Source of the DNA: UBA2773 sp964458715
GTDB lineage: Bacteria; Patescibacteriota; Minisyncoccia; Moranbacterales; DUUL01
Direction of reading: 5' to 3'
Length of the DNA: 11,380 nt
Assembly: GCA_964458715.1 (NCBI GenBank)
Contig: CAYWJP010000025.1
Span: 1-11,380, forward strand
Each line of letters starts with the position of its first letter. Position 1 is the first letter of the stretch. Positions 1 to 5,864 of the stretch are shown here, one piece after another. The notes under the pieces are model-generated. The model saw only the letters and a program-made list of their open reading frames with translations, did no database searches and was not told the origin of the DNA. Both the position numbers and the translations under genes were made by a program.

Positions 1-50
1 GCAACGGCCTTTTAAGCCGATGGTCGGGGGTTCAAATCCCTCTGCGCCCA
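1..50 (+). tRNA. tRNA-Lys (anticodon UUU), 3' part only
   Basis: The 3' half of a tRNA is visible and the 5' half lies before the window. The anticodon loop is CTTTTAA at 9-15, giving anticodon TTT (Lys), closed by CGGC/GCCG (5-8 with 16-19); the outermost pair A4-A20 is a mismatch. The T arm is GGGGG/CCCTC (26-30 with 38-42) around the loop TTCAAAT at 31-37. The 3' acceptor strand is 43-49 and the discriminator base is A50. CCA is not encoded (CAA follows), so it would be added after transcription. Acceptor and D arms cannot be checked. Confidence 0.93.
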
Positions 51-64
51 CAAAACAAACAATC

Positions 65-89
65 AAACAGGATTCATTCCTGTTTTTTT
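65..89 (+). terminator. Intrinsic terminator of the tRNA-Lys gene
   Basis: A perfect 8-bp stem, AAACAGGA (65-72) with TCCTGTTT (78-85), closes a 5-nt loop TTCAT and runs directly into a T tract ending at 89. It begins 15 nt after the tRNA 3' end, which is where a tRNA transcription unit would be expected to stop. Confidence 0.85.
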
Positions 90-100
90 GTTTGTCTCTT

Positions 101-206
101 GTGGACAGAGGGATTTGAAGGGAGCGAGAGGAAGAGAGCTAGCGAGCTTTCGGTGCGCAGCTCCCAGGTACCCGAGTCGGAGCGAGGGAAAACCCCTCTG
201 CACCCA
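101..206. repeat. GC-rich palindromic element bounded by tRNA-3'-end-like sequences
   Basis: This non-coding block has 65 G/C of 106 by my count (about 61%), in surroundings that are mostly A/T. Its left end holds CAGAGGGATTTGAA (106-119), the exact reverse complement of 14 nt of the tRNA-Lys T arm and acceptor strand (31-44). Its right end holds CCCTCTGCACCCA (194-206), a direct copy of tRNA bases 38-50 with one change (G to A). The two ends can therefore pair with each other (CAGAGGG 106-112 with CCCTCTG 194-200). Inside are further inverted repeats, for example GGGAGC (120-125) with GCTCCC (160-165), and the palindrome GGTACC. A 68-codon reading frame crosses it, but neither composition nor sequence looks protein-coding. 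It could be a tRNA-derived repeat or a remnant of integration at the tRNA end. Confidence 0.6.
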
Positions 207-360
207 AATAAGATTTGAAAAACGCAGGCACTGCATTGAGAGCTGGCGAGCAATAGGACCTATCACAAAATATCAACCGGTTCTAAATTTCTAAATTTTA
301 GTAAATTTCTTCTAAAAAATTTTAACCGATACATTTGTATTGCTAAAAATTTATATTCCG

Positions 361-470
361 CCTGATACTAGTGTGCCGAGTCCGGGCAGGAAGCGCTTGA
401 TAAGTACAAGCTGAAAGCGAAGTACGAATCTAGCGACTTAACCCCAAATCCCTCCACGCCTCCCTCCCCT
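361..470. repeat. Second GC-rich element with a T-arm-like seed
   Basis: This stretch has 60 G/C of 110 by my count, between an AT-rich spacer (251-360) and the AT-rich mscL promoter. It contains CAAATCCCTC at 445-454, identical to tRNA-Lys bases 33-42 and the reverse complement of GAGGGATTTG (108-117) in the first element. Read on the minus strand, both elements start with GAGGGATTTG and reach a GACTCGG/GAGTCGG word 70-80 nt later, so they look like diverged copies in opposite orientation. Small hairpins are present: GCTTG (395-399) with CAAGC (407-411), and CGCTT (394-398) with AAGCG (415-419). No gene is seen in 251-536. Confidence 0.5.
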
Positions 471-509
471 AGATTAATAAATATTTTTAATATAAAATTA
501 TAATTAGAA

Positions 510-515
510 TATAAT
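510..515 (+). promoter_or_regulatory. Putative -10 box of mscL
   Basis: A perfect TATAAT lies 21 nt before the mscL ATG in a very AT-rich stretch. No convincing -35 hexamer is seen 16-18 nt upstream. The predicted leader is only about 15 nt and has no Shine-Dalgarno motif. In such AT-rich DNA a TATAAT can occur by chance. Confidence 0.4.
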
Positions 516-536
516 AAATAAAAATTAACTAAAAAT

Positions 537-920
537 ATGTTTAAAGAGTTTAAAAAATTCGCTTTAAAAGGAAACGTGATTGACTTGGCAGTCGGTATCA
601 TTATCGGAGCAGCTTTCGGTAAAATTGTCAGTTCCCTGGTTACAGACATAATTATGCCACCGATTGGTCTATTGTTGGGAGGAATAGATTTTTCTAACTT
701 AGTGATCACCCTTCAAAAAGCGAGTACAACAACCGAGGCAGTGACTATGAATTATGGAGTGTTTGTCAACACATTAATTGATTTCATAATTATTGCATTT
801 GCAATCTTTATAGTAATCAAACAATTAAATAAACTAAATAAGAAGGAGGAAAAGAAACCGACTAAACCGACCGAGGATATTTTGCTACTGAGAGAAATAA
901 GGAATTCTCTGAAAAAATAA
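537..920 (+). CDS. mscL: Large-conductance mechanosensitive channel MscL
   Basis: A homopentameric inner-membrane channel that opens under membrane tension and releases solutes during hypo-osmotic shock. The 127-residue protein has normal MscL length. The N-terminal amphipathic helix (FKEFKKFALKGN, 2-13) leads into TM1 (about 14-43), which carries the family signature AVGIIIGAAFGKIVSSLV (18-35) and IIMPPIGLLLGG (38-49). A short periplasmic loop (about 50-72) is followed by TM2 (about 73-98), a Lys/Glu-rich linker, and the C-terminal helix (about 113-127) that forms the cytoplasmic bundle. The ATG at 537 is the natural start, since it gives the conserved MFKEFK-type N-terminus, although no Shine-Dalgarno precedes it. 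It is likely transcribed alone or with tag 97 nt downstream. No clear terminator is seen in 921-1017. The identification is secure. Confidence 0.96.
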   Translation: MFKEFKKFALKGNVIDLAVGIIIGAAFGKIVSSLVTDIIMPPIGLLLGGIDFSNLVITLQKASTTTEAVTMNYGVFVNTLIDFIIIAFAIFIVIKQLNKLNKKEEKKPTKPTEDILLLREIRNSLKK

Positions 921-1017
921 TCCGAATCCCATTAAAACAAAAAAAGCAAATGTCCTTTCACTCTCCTATTTCCTAAAAGTATTTATTTGTTTAGTTATAT
1001 TTTATTTTTTCAATAAC

Positions 1018-1590
1018 ATGCATAGACCCGAAAAAAGATGCGCCTGGGCAAACCCAGAAAACAAACTCTATCTTGATTATCACGACAATGAATGGGGAGT
1101 ACCTGTCCATAGCGATAGAAAACTTTTTGAAATGTTAATTCTTGAAGGGGCTCAAGCTGGACTTTCTTGGGAAACGATTTTGAAAAAGAGAGAAAATTAT
1201 AGAAAAGCATATGACAATTTTGATCCTGAAAAAATAGCGAAATATAGCGAAAATAAAAAAGCTGAATTATTACAAAACCAAGGTGTTATTCGCAATCACC
1301 TTAAAATAAAATCAGCCATTCAAAACGCCAAAGTATTCCTAGAAATTCAAAAAGAATTTGGCAGCTTCGATAATTATATTTGGAATTTTGTTGAAAACAA
1401 GCCAATTAAAAACAATTTCAAAAATCTTTCCGAAATTCCCGCCGAAACAAAACTATCAAATAAAATCTCCAAAAATTTAAAAGCTCGTGGTATGGATTTT
1501 GTTGGCCCAACTATTATTTATGCTTTTATGCAAGCCGTCGGTCTCGTTAATGATCATGAAATCTCATGTTTTAAAAATACTCAAAGTTAA
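1018..1590 (+). CDS. tag: DNA-3-methyladenine glycosylase I (Tag)
   Basis: Base-excision repair enzyme that removes 3-methyladenine from alkylated DNA, leaving an abasic site. The 190-residue protein has the usual Tag length and aligns throughout with the E. coli enzyme. The zinc-binding residues typical of Tag are all present: Cys8 (RCAW), His22 (YHDNEWGVP), His180 and Cys184 (VNDHEISC). Glu43 in LEGAQAGLSW corresponds to the active-site Glu38 of E. coli Tag, and Trp51 to the base-stacking Trp46. The motifs KKRENYR (56-62), VIRN (90-93) and FVGPTIIYAFMQAVG are family hallmarks. No Shine-Dalgarno precedes the ATG; the start fits because the zinc Cys sits at residue 8, close to the N-terminus as in other Tags. 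The next gene starts 15 nt after the stop, so the two are probably co-transcribed. Confidence 0.96.
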   Translation: MHRPEKRCAWANPENKLYLDYHDNEWGVPVHSDRKLFEMLILEGAQAGLSWETILKKRENYRKAYDNFDPEKIAKYSENKKAELLQNQGVIRNHLKIKSAIQNAKVFLEIQKEFGSFDNYIWNFVENKPIKNNFKNLSEIPAETKLSNKISKNLKARGMDFVGPTIIYAFMQAVGLVNDHEISCFKNTQS

Positions 1591-1605
1591 ATACCAATTT
1601 AAAAA

Positions 1606-2124
1606 ATGTCGTATCAATCCCAAGAATTTGAATCAAAAACTTTTAAAAACATTGATTTTACTAATCAATCTTTTGAGAACTCAACTTTTATTGACTGCAC
1701 TTTTGAAGATTGCAATTTGCCTAATGTTAATTTTAAAGATACCCGAATTCAAAATGTATTTTTCAAAGATTGTAAGCTTTTAGGATTAAATTTTTTAGAC
1801 TGTAGCCATTTTATAATTAGTTTTAATTTTAAAAATTGCCTTATTTCTCTTTGTACTTTTTCCAATTTAAAATTAAAGAATACTAATTTTGGAGATTGCC
1901 AAATTTTTGAATGTGACTTCGTAGAAACTGATTTAACAAAAGCCAATTTTGAAAACTCAGAATTTAAAAAAACTCGTTTTCAAAATGCCAATTTAAGTTT
2001 TACATCTTTCAAGAATGCAAAAAACTACGATATTAATCCTAACAACAATATTCTTAAAAAAACTAAATTTTCTTTTCCAGAAGTCATTAAACTATTAAAT
2101 GTTTTTGATATAGAATTGGAATAA
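1606..2124 (+). CDS. Pentapeptide-repeat protein, Qnr/McbG-like
   Basis: A 172-residue protein made almost entirely of pentapeptide repeats with Phe or Leu at the centre (for example TFKNIDFTNQSF, TFIDCTFEDCNL, NFKDTRI, NFGDCQIFECDF, DLTKANFENSEF), from about residue 8 to 137. Such repeats fold into a right-handed quadrilateral beta-helix. The many Cys at repeat positions and the C-terminal tail after the helix (141-172, with NPNNN, KFSFPEV and FDIELE) resemble the Qnr/McbG-type group. Some of those proteins mimic DNA and protect DNA gyrase from poisons, but most family members have no known function. No signal peptide or membrane segment is seen, so it should be cytoplasmic. It lies 15 nt behind tag and is followed by a strong terminator, making it the last gene of the rightward unit. 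Gyrase protection is inference only. Confidence 0.88.
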   Translation: MSYQSQEFESKTFKNIDFTNQSFENSTFIDCTFEDCNLPNVNFKDTRIQNVFFKDCKLLGLNFLDCSHFIISFNFKNCLISLCTFSNLKLKNTNFGDCQIFECDFVETDLTKANFENSEFKKTRFQNANLSFTSFKNAKNYDINPNNNILKKTKFSFPEVIKLLNVFDIELE

Positions 2125-2156
2125 ATTATCCAATCTTGAATTTATTTAAATTAAAT

Positions 2157-2191
2157 AAAAATAGACGCCTCTACAGAAGCGTCTATTTTTT
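2157..2191. terminator. Intrinsic terminator, effective on both strands
   Basis: A perfect 12-bp stem, AAAAATAGACGC (2157-2168) with GCGTCTATTTTT (2179-2190), encloses a 10-nt loop. The GC-rich core is flanked by A on the left and T on the right, so it has the form of a bidirectional terminator between the rightward tag unit and the leftward genes. Confidence 0.9.
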
Positions 2192-2225
2192 ATTCCGACC
2201 TTATTTAAACCCTTTGAAAATCAAA

Positions 2226-2253
2226 AGAGTCTCTCAAATTAGAAAGAGACTCT
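2226..2253 (-). terminator. Hairpin, likely terminator of the 59-residue leftward gene
   Basis: A perfect 9-bp inverted repeat, AGAGTCTCT (2226-2234) with AGAGACTCT (2245-2253). Read leftward, the hairpin is followed by TTTTGATTTT, an imperfect U tract, 33 nt after the stop codon of the small gene at 2287-2466. On the plus strand no T tract follows, so leftward use is favoured. Confidence 0.6.
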
Positions 2254-2286
2254 GGTGAATTTTACAACCACCTTGTTTTTTTTTCA

Positions 2287-2466
2287 TTACGAACAAGGGA
2301 GTAAAATATAGTCATCAGGTTTTCTGTAATAAGGATCTTTTCTGCATGCACTATGACTATGGACCGCTCCAAAAAATTGTTTTCCTTCTTCAATCGATTG
2401 AAACTCTTCTACAGTTAAATTCAATACTGTCTTACACCTCGGGCATAAATAAGTAACTTTCCCCAT
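2287..2466 (-). CDS. Small Cys/His-rich protein, putative zinc-binding
   Basis: A 59-residue reading frame from ATG at 2466 to TAA at 2287-2289. It carries a CPRC knuckle (Cys8, Cys11) and later His36, His38, Cys41 and Cys58, a ligand set suited to one zinc site, with an acidic helix-like stretch (VEEFQSIEEGKQFF, 19-32) between. I do not recognise a family; it could be a small zinc-ribbon regulator or a stress protein. The case for a real gene is strong despite its size. AGGAGG lies 8 nt before the ATG (complement of 2475-2480), a promoter-like pair lies upstream, and a hairpin terminator lies downstream. The Shine-Dalgarno is unlike the other genes in this window, which lack one, and could mean strong translation or a recently acquired gene. 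Confidence 0.78.
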   Translation of the reverse strand: MGKVTYLCPRCKTVLNLTVEEFQSIEEGKQFFGAVHSHSACRKDPYYRKPDDYILLPCS

Positions 2467-2474
2467 TTAAGGTT

Positions 2475-2480
2475 CCTCCT
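2475..2480 (-). promoter_or_regulatory. Consensus Shine-Dalgarno deciding the start at 2466
   Basis: Leftward AGGAGG with 8 nt to the ATG. It is the only well-placed full consensus ribosome binding site in the window and fixes the start of the 59-residue gene. Confidence 0.85.
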
Positions 2481-2506
2481 TTGCTAAATTATAAGTTTCT
2501 ACTCCT

Positions 2507-2535
2507 AAAATAATCTTTAAAACTAAAAAAGTCAA
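2507..2535 (-). promoter_or_regulatory. Putative sigma70-type promoter for the 59-residue gene
   Basis: Leftward TTGACT (complement of 2530-2535), a 17-nt spacer, then TATTTT (complement of 2507-2512). A perfect TATAAT (complement of 2488-2493) lies closer to the gene but has no good -35. Either would serve the gene starting at 2466. AT-rich background lowers confidence. Confidence 0.4.
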
Positions 2536-2579
2536 CGAACAAAGTCTAGAATCAAAGTTAATATAATGTCTAAATCACT

Positions 2580-2927
2580 TTAATATAACATCCCATTAAG
2601 CATTTCTAGATAATTACCCAGAAGCTTAAAAATTGACCAGATAGTTAAAATCGTCGAAACTAGAGTAAGGGTAACTACTATTCCACCAATTTTTTTTGTC
2701 TGAAGATCTTTCTTTTTCAAATATTTGATACCTGGCCATAAACCCAATGGTGGTAAAAAAATAGCTAAGACATATAAACCAACTTGGGTTACCGCTGTTA
2801 TTTCCGCCGGCTTCTCTTTCAAATTATTACCACAATTCGAACAATAATAATATTCCGATAAAACCCTTTGGTGACAAACTGAACAACTTTTTTCTTGATT
2901 TATTTCCGTATCCATATTGATATTCAT
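2580..2927 (-). CDS. Zinc-ribbon membrane protein, function unknown
   Basis: A 115-residue protein. The N-terminus holds a zinc ribbon of the CxxC-x10-CxxC form (Cys15, Cys18, Cys29, Cys32; CSVCHQ and CSNCGNN). Two hydrophobic segments follow, about 46-69 (GLYVLAIFLPPLGLWPGIKYL, containing the PPLGLWPG turn) and about 79-104, separated by a short basic loop KKKDLQTKK. This architecture is common among small hypothetical proteins: a cytosolic zinc ribbon anchored by two helices. No reaction can be assigned. ATG at 2927 is taken as the start; Met5 at 2915 is an alternative, and neither has a Shine-Dalgarno. It lies downstream of the PBP gene on the same strand but is separated by a GC-rich element, so it probably has its own promoter. 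Confidence 0.8.
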   Translation of the reverse strand: MNINMDTEINQEKSCSVCHQRVLSEYYYCSNCGNNLKEKPAEITAVTQVGLYVLAIFLPPLGLWPGIKYLKKKDLQTKKIGGIVVTLTLVSTILTIWSIFKLLGNYLEMLNGMLY

Positions 2928-2984
2928 ATCTATAATTTAAAATAAACTTATAAATCCACAACCCTATAAATTTTATGTTTGAGT

Positions 2985-3100
2985 GCAGTTCGAGAAGAGT
3001 TTGGGCACTGAGCGAGATGTACCGAAGTACATTGAGCGAATGACGGAAAATTCGACCTACCTTCGTCAAAACTTCGGTAAGGCACAGCAAAGAAATGCGC
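2985..3100. repeat. Third GC-rich palindromic intergenic element
   Basis: This block lies between the PBP gene and the zinc-ribbon gene. It contains a perfect tetraloop hairpin ATGTAC-CGAA-GTACAT (3017-3032), a 9-bp inverted repeat TACCGAAGT (3020-3028) with ACTTCGGTA (3071-3079), and TGACG (3041-3045) with CGTCA (3064-3068). The two larger structures compete for TACCGAAGT. It shares GAGCGAGA (3010-3017) with the first element (122-129) and CGAAGTAC (3023-3030) with the second (418-425), suggesting one loose family. It has no T tract typical of a terminator. Open frames crossing it do not look like proteins. Confidence 0.5.
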
Positions 3101-3120
3101 CAGATAAAGAATTTCTAGCT

Positions 3121-5625
3121 CTAGAATTTTACGTTTACTTTGATTTTATCTTCGTCCGTCTCCCCATTATCATCCTTAACCTTCGCCCTGATCTCTATCT
3201 CCCCTCCATTTTTACTATCAGTAATCTCATAATCAAGACTATAAGGAGATTTGGTATCTTTGCCCACAGAACTACCGTCAATATAAAATTCTACGTAATC
3301 AACCCCGGCATCACCACTAATTTTAGTAGAAACTTTTAAATTTTTACTATCTATAGTGCTTCCATTATTAGGACTGGTTATACTAATTTCAGCCGCATAA
3401 TCTTTAAAATCTTTATCTTCACATTCTCTATTGGGCACCTCTCGTTGTTCTTTATCTTTTTCTTGATCTTCAACCCATTTATCAATTCCTTTTTGCCAAC
3501 CTTTATATTGTGAATCACCTTTGGAATTACTATCTTCTTTGGTCGGATTATTTTTATCAATATAATAGAGGATAGTTCGAGCGTTATAAAAATCTTTGTC
3601 CTCTTTTAAGCTATCTGGGCAAGAACTATTAGCTAAGCAAAATTCATCTTTTTCATACTCACAAACTTCTAATTCTTCTTTAGCCTTATATTTTCCGTCT
3701 AAAATATCAATACCAGTTTCTTTAAATTCTTCCGGTCCATTAAATTTTTCGGCTGGATGATTCTCCAGAGCCCTCTTAATAAAAGCATTCCAAATTGGAC
3801 CAGCAGTACTAGAACCGCTAGAACCTTCTTTCATTGCAGTATTATCATTATTCCCCGTCCACACTCCAACTGCCAAATAAGGAGTTGATCCTATCAACCA
3901 ACCATCTCGATATTCGTTAGTTGTTCCAGTTTTAGCAGCCACTTGATGTCCAGAAATATTCAAGAGATTGGCTGTTCCAAATAAAGGAGCTCTTAATTTA
4001 TTATCAGAAAGAATATCGGTTATTTCTAAAGCGGTTTCTTTTTTAATAACTTGCTCGCCTTCTTGTTTTTCAAATTCTCTAATAATTTCTCCTTTGGAAT
4101 CTTCTATCCTGAGAATAGCTGTTTTATCTTGTTTTATCCCTTCGTTGGCAAAAACAGAAAAAGCACTAACATGATTCAATAATTTAACTTCTCCGCCTCC
4201 CAACACTAATGATAATCCGTATTTATTAGGTTCATTTAACCCATCAAGACCCATATTCTTAGCAAAACTAACTGCTTTTTTAGGACCAACTAAATACAAG
4301 AACTTAACTGCCGGAATATTTAAAGAAGTGGCTAGGGCATCCTCTAGTTGAACTGGTCCATTGAAATTTCCTAAATAATTTCGAGGAATATAATCTTCTT
4401 CTTCGTCATCACTGGTAGAAAAATTAGTTTCTACATCAAAAACGATAGTTTTGCGAGTATAGCCCATTTCTAACGCTTCAGCATAGACATAAGGTTTAAA
4501 AGAAGAACCTGGTTGACGAAAACGAGTAGCAACATTAACATTTCCGTCAATTTCTTTATTAAAATAATCTTTTGATCCAACCATCGATAAAATTTGACCG
4601 TTCCGAGGATCAAGAGCTACTAAGGCCGCATTTGAAAATCCATACTTCTCACCAATTTCATCAGCTTTTTCTTTCACTACTTCTTCCGCAATTTGTTGAT
4701 AATTCCAATCTAAGGTTGTATAAACACTCATTCCAATTTTCTCCATCTCTTCTTCACCAAATTCTTCAACTAATTGTTCTTTGACATACATAACAAAATG
4801 TGGGGCTTTAATATCATTTTTGACTAATTGAATTTGAGAAAGAATATCTTCCTCGGAAGTGTTCTTGGCCTGTTCGGAAGTAATATAACCTAAATCTGCC
4901 ATTTTATTTAAGGCTGATTTCCAACGAACCACTAACCTATCAGTATTGGAACCAAAAGGTGAATAAAAAGTCGGAGCATTTGGCAAACAAGCCACCAGAA
5001 CTGATTGACCCAGAGTCAATTCACTGGCATGTTTTCCAAAAAAAGTTTGGGAAGCGGCTTCGATTCCATAAGCGTTGGAACCATAAGGAATTTCATTTAA
5101 ATACATCTGTAAAATTTCTTCCTTGCTAAACTTTTGTTCAATCTCCAGGGCTAAAACAATTTCTTTAATTTTTCGAGAAATTCGTTTTTCTGAAGTTAAA
5201 ATCGAATTTTTAACAAATTGCTGAGTTATTGTTGAACCTCCTTGGGCAATTTTTCTTTGGATAACATCCTTAAATGCAGCTCGAATAATTCCTCTAAAAT
5301 CAACTCCACCGTGATTATAAAAATCCTGATCTTCTAGAGCAATAGTGGCATATTTAACTACGTCAGGAACTTGATCAATAGAAATTAACGTCCGCTTCTC
5401 TTCTCCGTGAATTTCATAAAGTAAATGCTGCCCGGTTCGATCATAAATTTTAGTGGATTCGTTAATAGTTCGCTTATTAATTTTAGAAGGATCTGGTAAA
5501 TCTTTCATGAAAAATATAAAAGTACCGGACACAATCAAAAACCCTATCCCAAAAATAATTCCTAGGATTTTTAAAACTTTCTTGCTAAATAAGAAATCTA
5601 TCAACTTATTTAAAAATTTTTTCAT
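3121..5625 (-). CDS. Class A penicillin-binding protein (PBP1A type) with C-terminal Ig-like domain
   Basis: Bifunctional peptidoglycan synthase: a GT51 glycosyltransferase polymerises lipid II and a transpeptidase cross-links the stem peptides, both outside the membrane. The 834-residue protein has a short basic cytoplasmic tail, one TM helix (about 18-40), and the GT51 domain (about 70-250). GT51 motifs are ALEDQDFYNHGGVD (96-109, catalytic Glu98), GGSTITQQ (129-136) and YLNEIPYG (175-182). The transpeptidase has SSFK (374-377, catalytic Ser374), SLN (434-436) and KTGT (565-568). After about 640 comes a charged low-complexity linker with four Cys (655, 663, 669, 735), then an Ig-like domain (about 746-834, ISITSPNNGSTI, YVEFYIDG, EIRAKVKDDNG) that may bind the wall or a partner. 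Only TAG stop noted in the window. No Shine-Dalgarno is seen at the ATG. The glycosyltransferase and transpeptidase assignments are secure; the role of the Ig tail is inferred. Confidence 0.95.
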   Translation of the reverse strand: MKKFLNKLIDFLFSKKVLKILGIIFGIGFLIVSGTFIFFMKDLPDPSKINKRTINESTKIYDRTGQHLLYEIHGEEKRTLISIDQVPDVVKYATIALEDQDFYNHGGVDFRGIIRAAFKDVIQRKIAQGGSTITQQFVKNSILTSEKRISRKIKEIVLALEIEQKFSKEEILQMYLNEIPYGSNAYGIEAASQTFFGKHASELTLGQSVLVACLPNAPTFYSPFGSNTDRLVVRWKSALNKMADLGYITSEQAKNTSEEDILSQIQLVKNDIKAPHFVMYVKEQLVEEFGEEEMEKIGMSVYTTLDWNYQQIAEEVVKEKADEIGEKYGFSNAALVALDPRNGQILSMVGSKDYFNKEIDGNVNVATRFRQPGSSFKPYVYAEALEMGYTRKTIVFDVETNFSTSDDEEEDYIPRNYLGNFNGPVQLEDALATSLNIPAVKFLYLVGPKKAVSFAKNMGLDGLNEPNKYGLSLVLGGGEVKLLNHVSAFSVFANEGIKQDKTAILRIEDSKGEIIREFEKQEGEQVIKKETALEITDILSDNKLRAPLFGTANLLNISGHQVAAKTGTTNEYRDGWLIGSTPYLAVGVWTGNNDNTAMKEGSSGSSTAGPIWNAFIKRALENHPAEKFNGPEEFKETGIDILDGKYKAKEELEVCEYEKDEFCLANSSCPDSLKEDKDFYNARTILYYIDKNNPTKEDSNSKGDSQYKGWQKGIDKWVEDQEKDKEQREVPNRECEDKDFKDYAAEISITSPNNGSTIDSKNLKVSTKISGDAGVDYVEFYIDGSSVGKDTKSPYSLDYEITDSKNGGEIEIRAKVKDDNGETDEDKIKVNVKF

Positions 5626-5864
5626 TATTTTATTTTTATTCTAAAAACTTATTTTCTTGCCTCTTCTACTATCTCATTTATTTTATTTTTTTCCAAGATG
5701 TTCGTAATAAAAAATTAAAGATTTTATTTTTATAAAATTCAGTACATTATTTTCAGTTTTTTTAAAAATATAATTTAATAATTATTTTTTTACTTGGTCT
5801 AACATTAATCTGCAATTTTTTAAATTATCGAAACTAATATTTCTTTATAGTTTATTGATAATTT
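5626..5864. other. AT-rich intergenic gap with one imperfect hairpin
   Basis: No gene is seen in this gap between two leftward genes. A two-part inverted repeat lies directly after the stop of the ATP-grasp gene: AAATTATC (5822-5829) with GATAATTT (5857-5864), and inside it AAACTA (5831-5836) with TAGTTT (5848-5853). Read leftward it is followed by A rather than T, so it is a poor intrinsic terminator but could protect the 3' end of the mRNA. The promoter of the PBP gene should lie in this gap. A TAGAAT lies on the minus strand at 5638-5643, without a convincing -35. Confidence 0.35.

Noticed and set aside
63..294. Open reading frames of 67-68 codons on both strands across the first GC-rich element
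   Set aside because: They run through the tRNA terminator and the palindromic block, have no ribosome binding site, and their composition follows the repeat rather than a protein.
368..709. A 113-codon leftward frame over the second element and the start of mscL
   Set aside because: It is antisense to the conserved mscL gene and starts inside it; the conserved MscL protein explains the open frame.
1487..1783. A 98-codon rightward frame overlapping tag and the pentapeptide gene
   Set aside because: It is out of frame with two well-supported genes, is rich in Leu/Ile from shifted AT-rich codons, and has no recognisable motif.
2226..2253. Riboswitch or attenuator upstream of a rightward gene
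   Set aside because: No rightward gene follows; the hairpin is better explained as the end of the leftward 59-residue gene.
2827..3339. Leftward 87-codon and rightward 118-codon frames crossing the third element
   Set aside because: They overlap the zinc-ribbon gene or the PBP gene and the palindromic block; no domain or start signal supports them.
5721..5738. Perfect AT-only inverted repeat ATTTTAT/ATAAAAT upstream of the PBP gene
   Set aside because: Made only of A and T in a nearly pure A/T region, it is expected by chance and has no GC core to form a stable hairpin.
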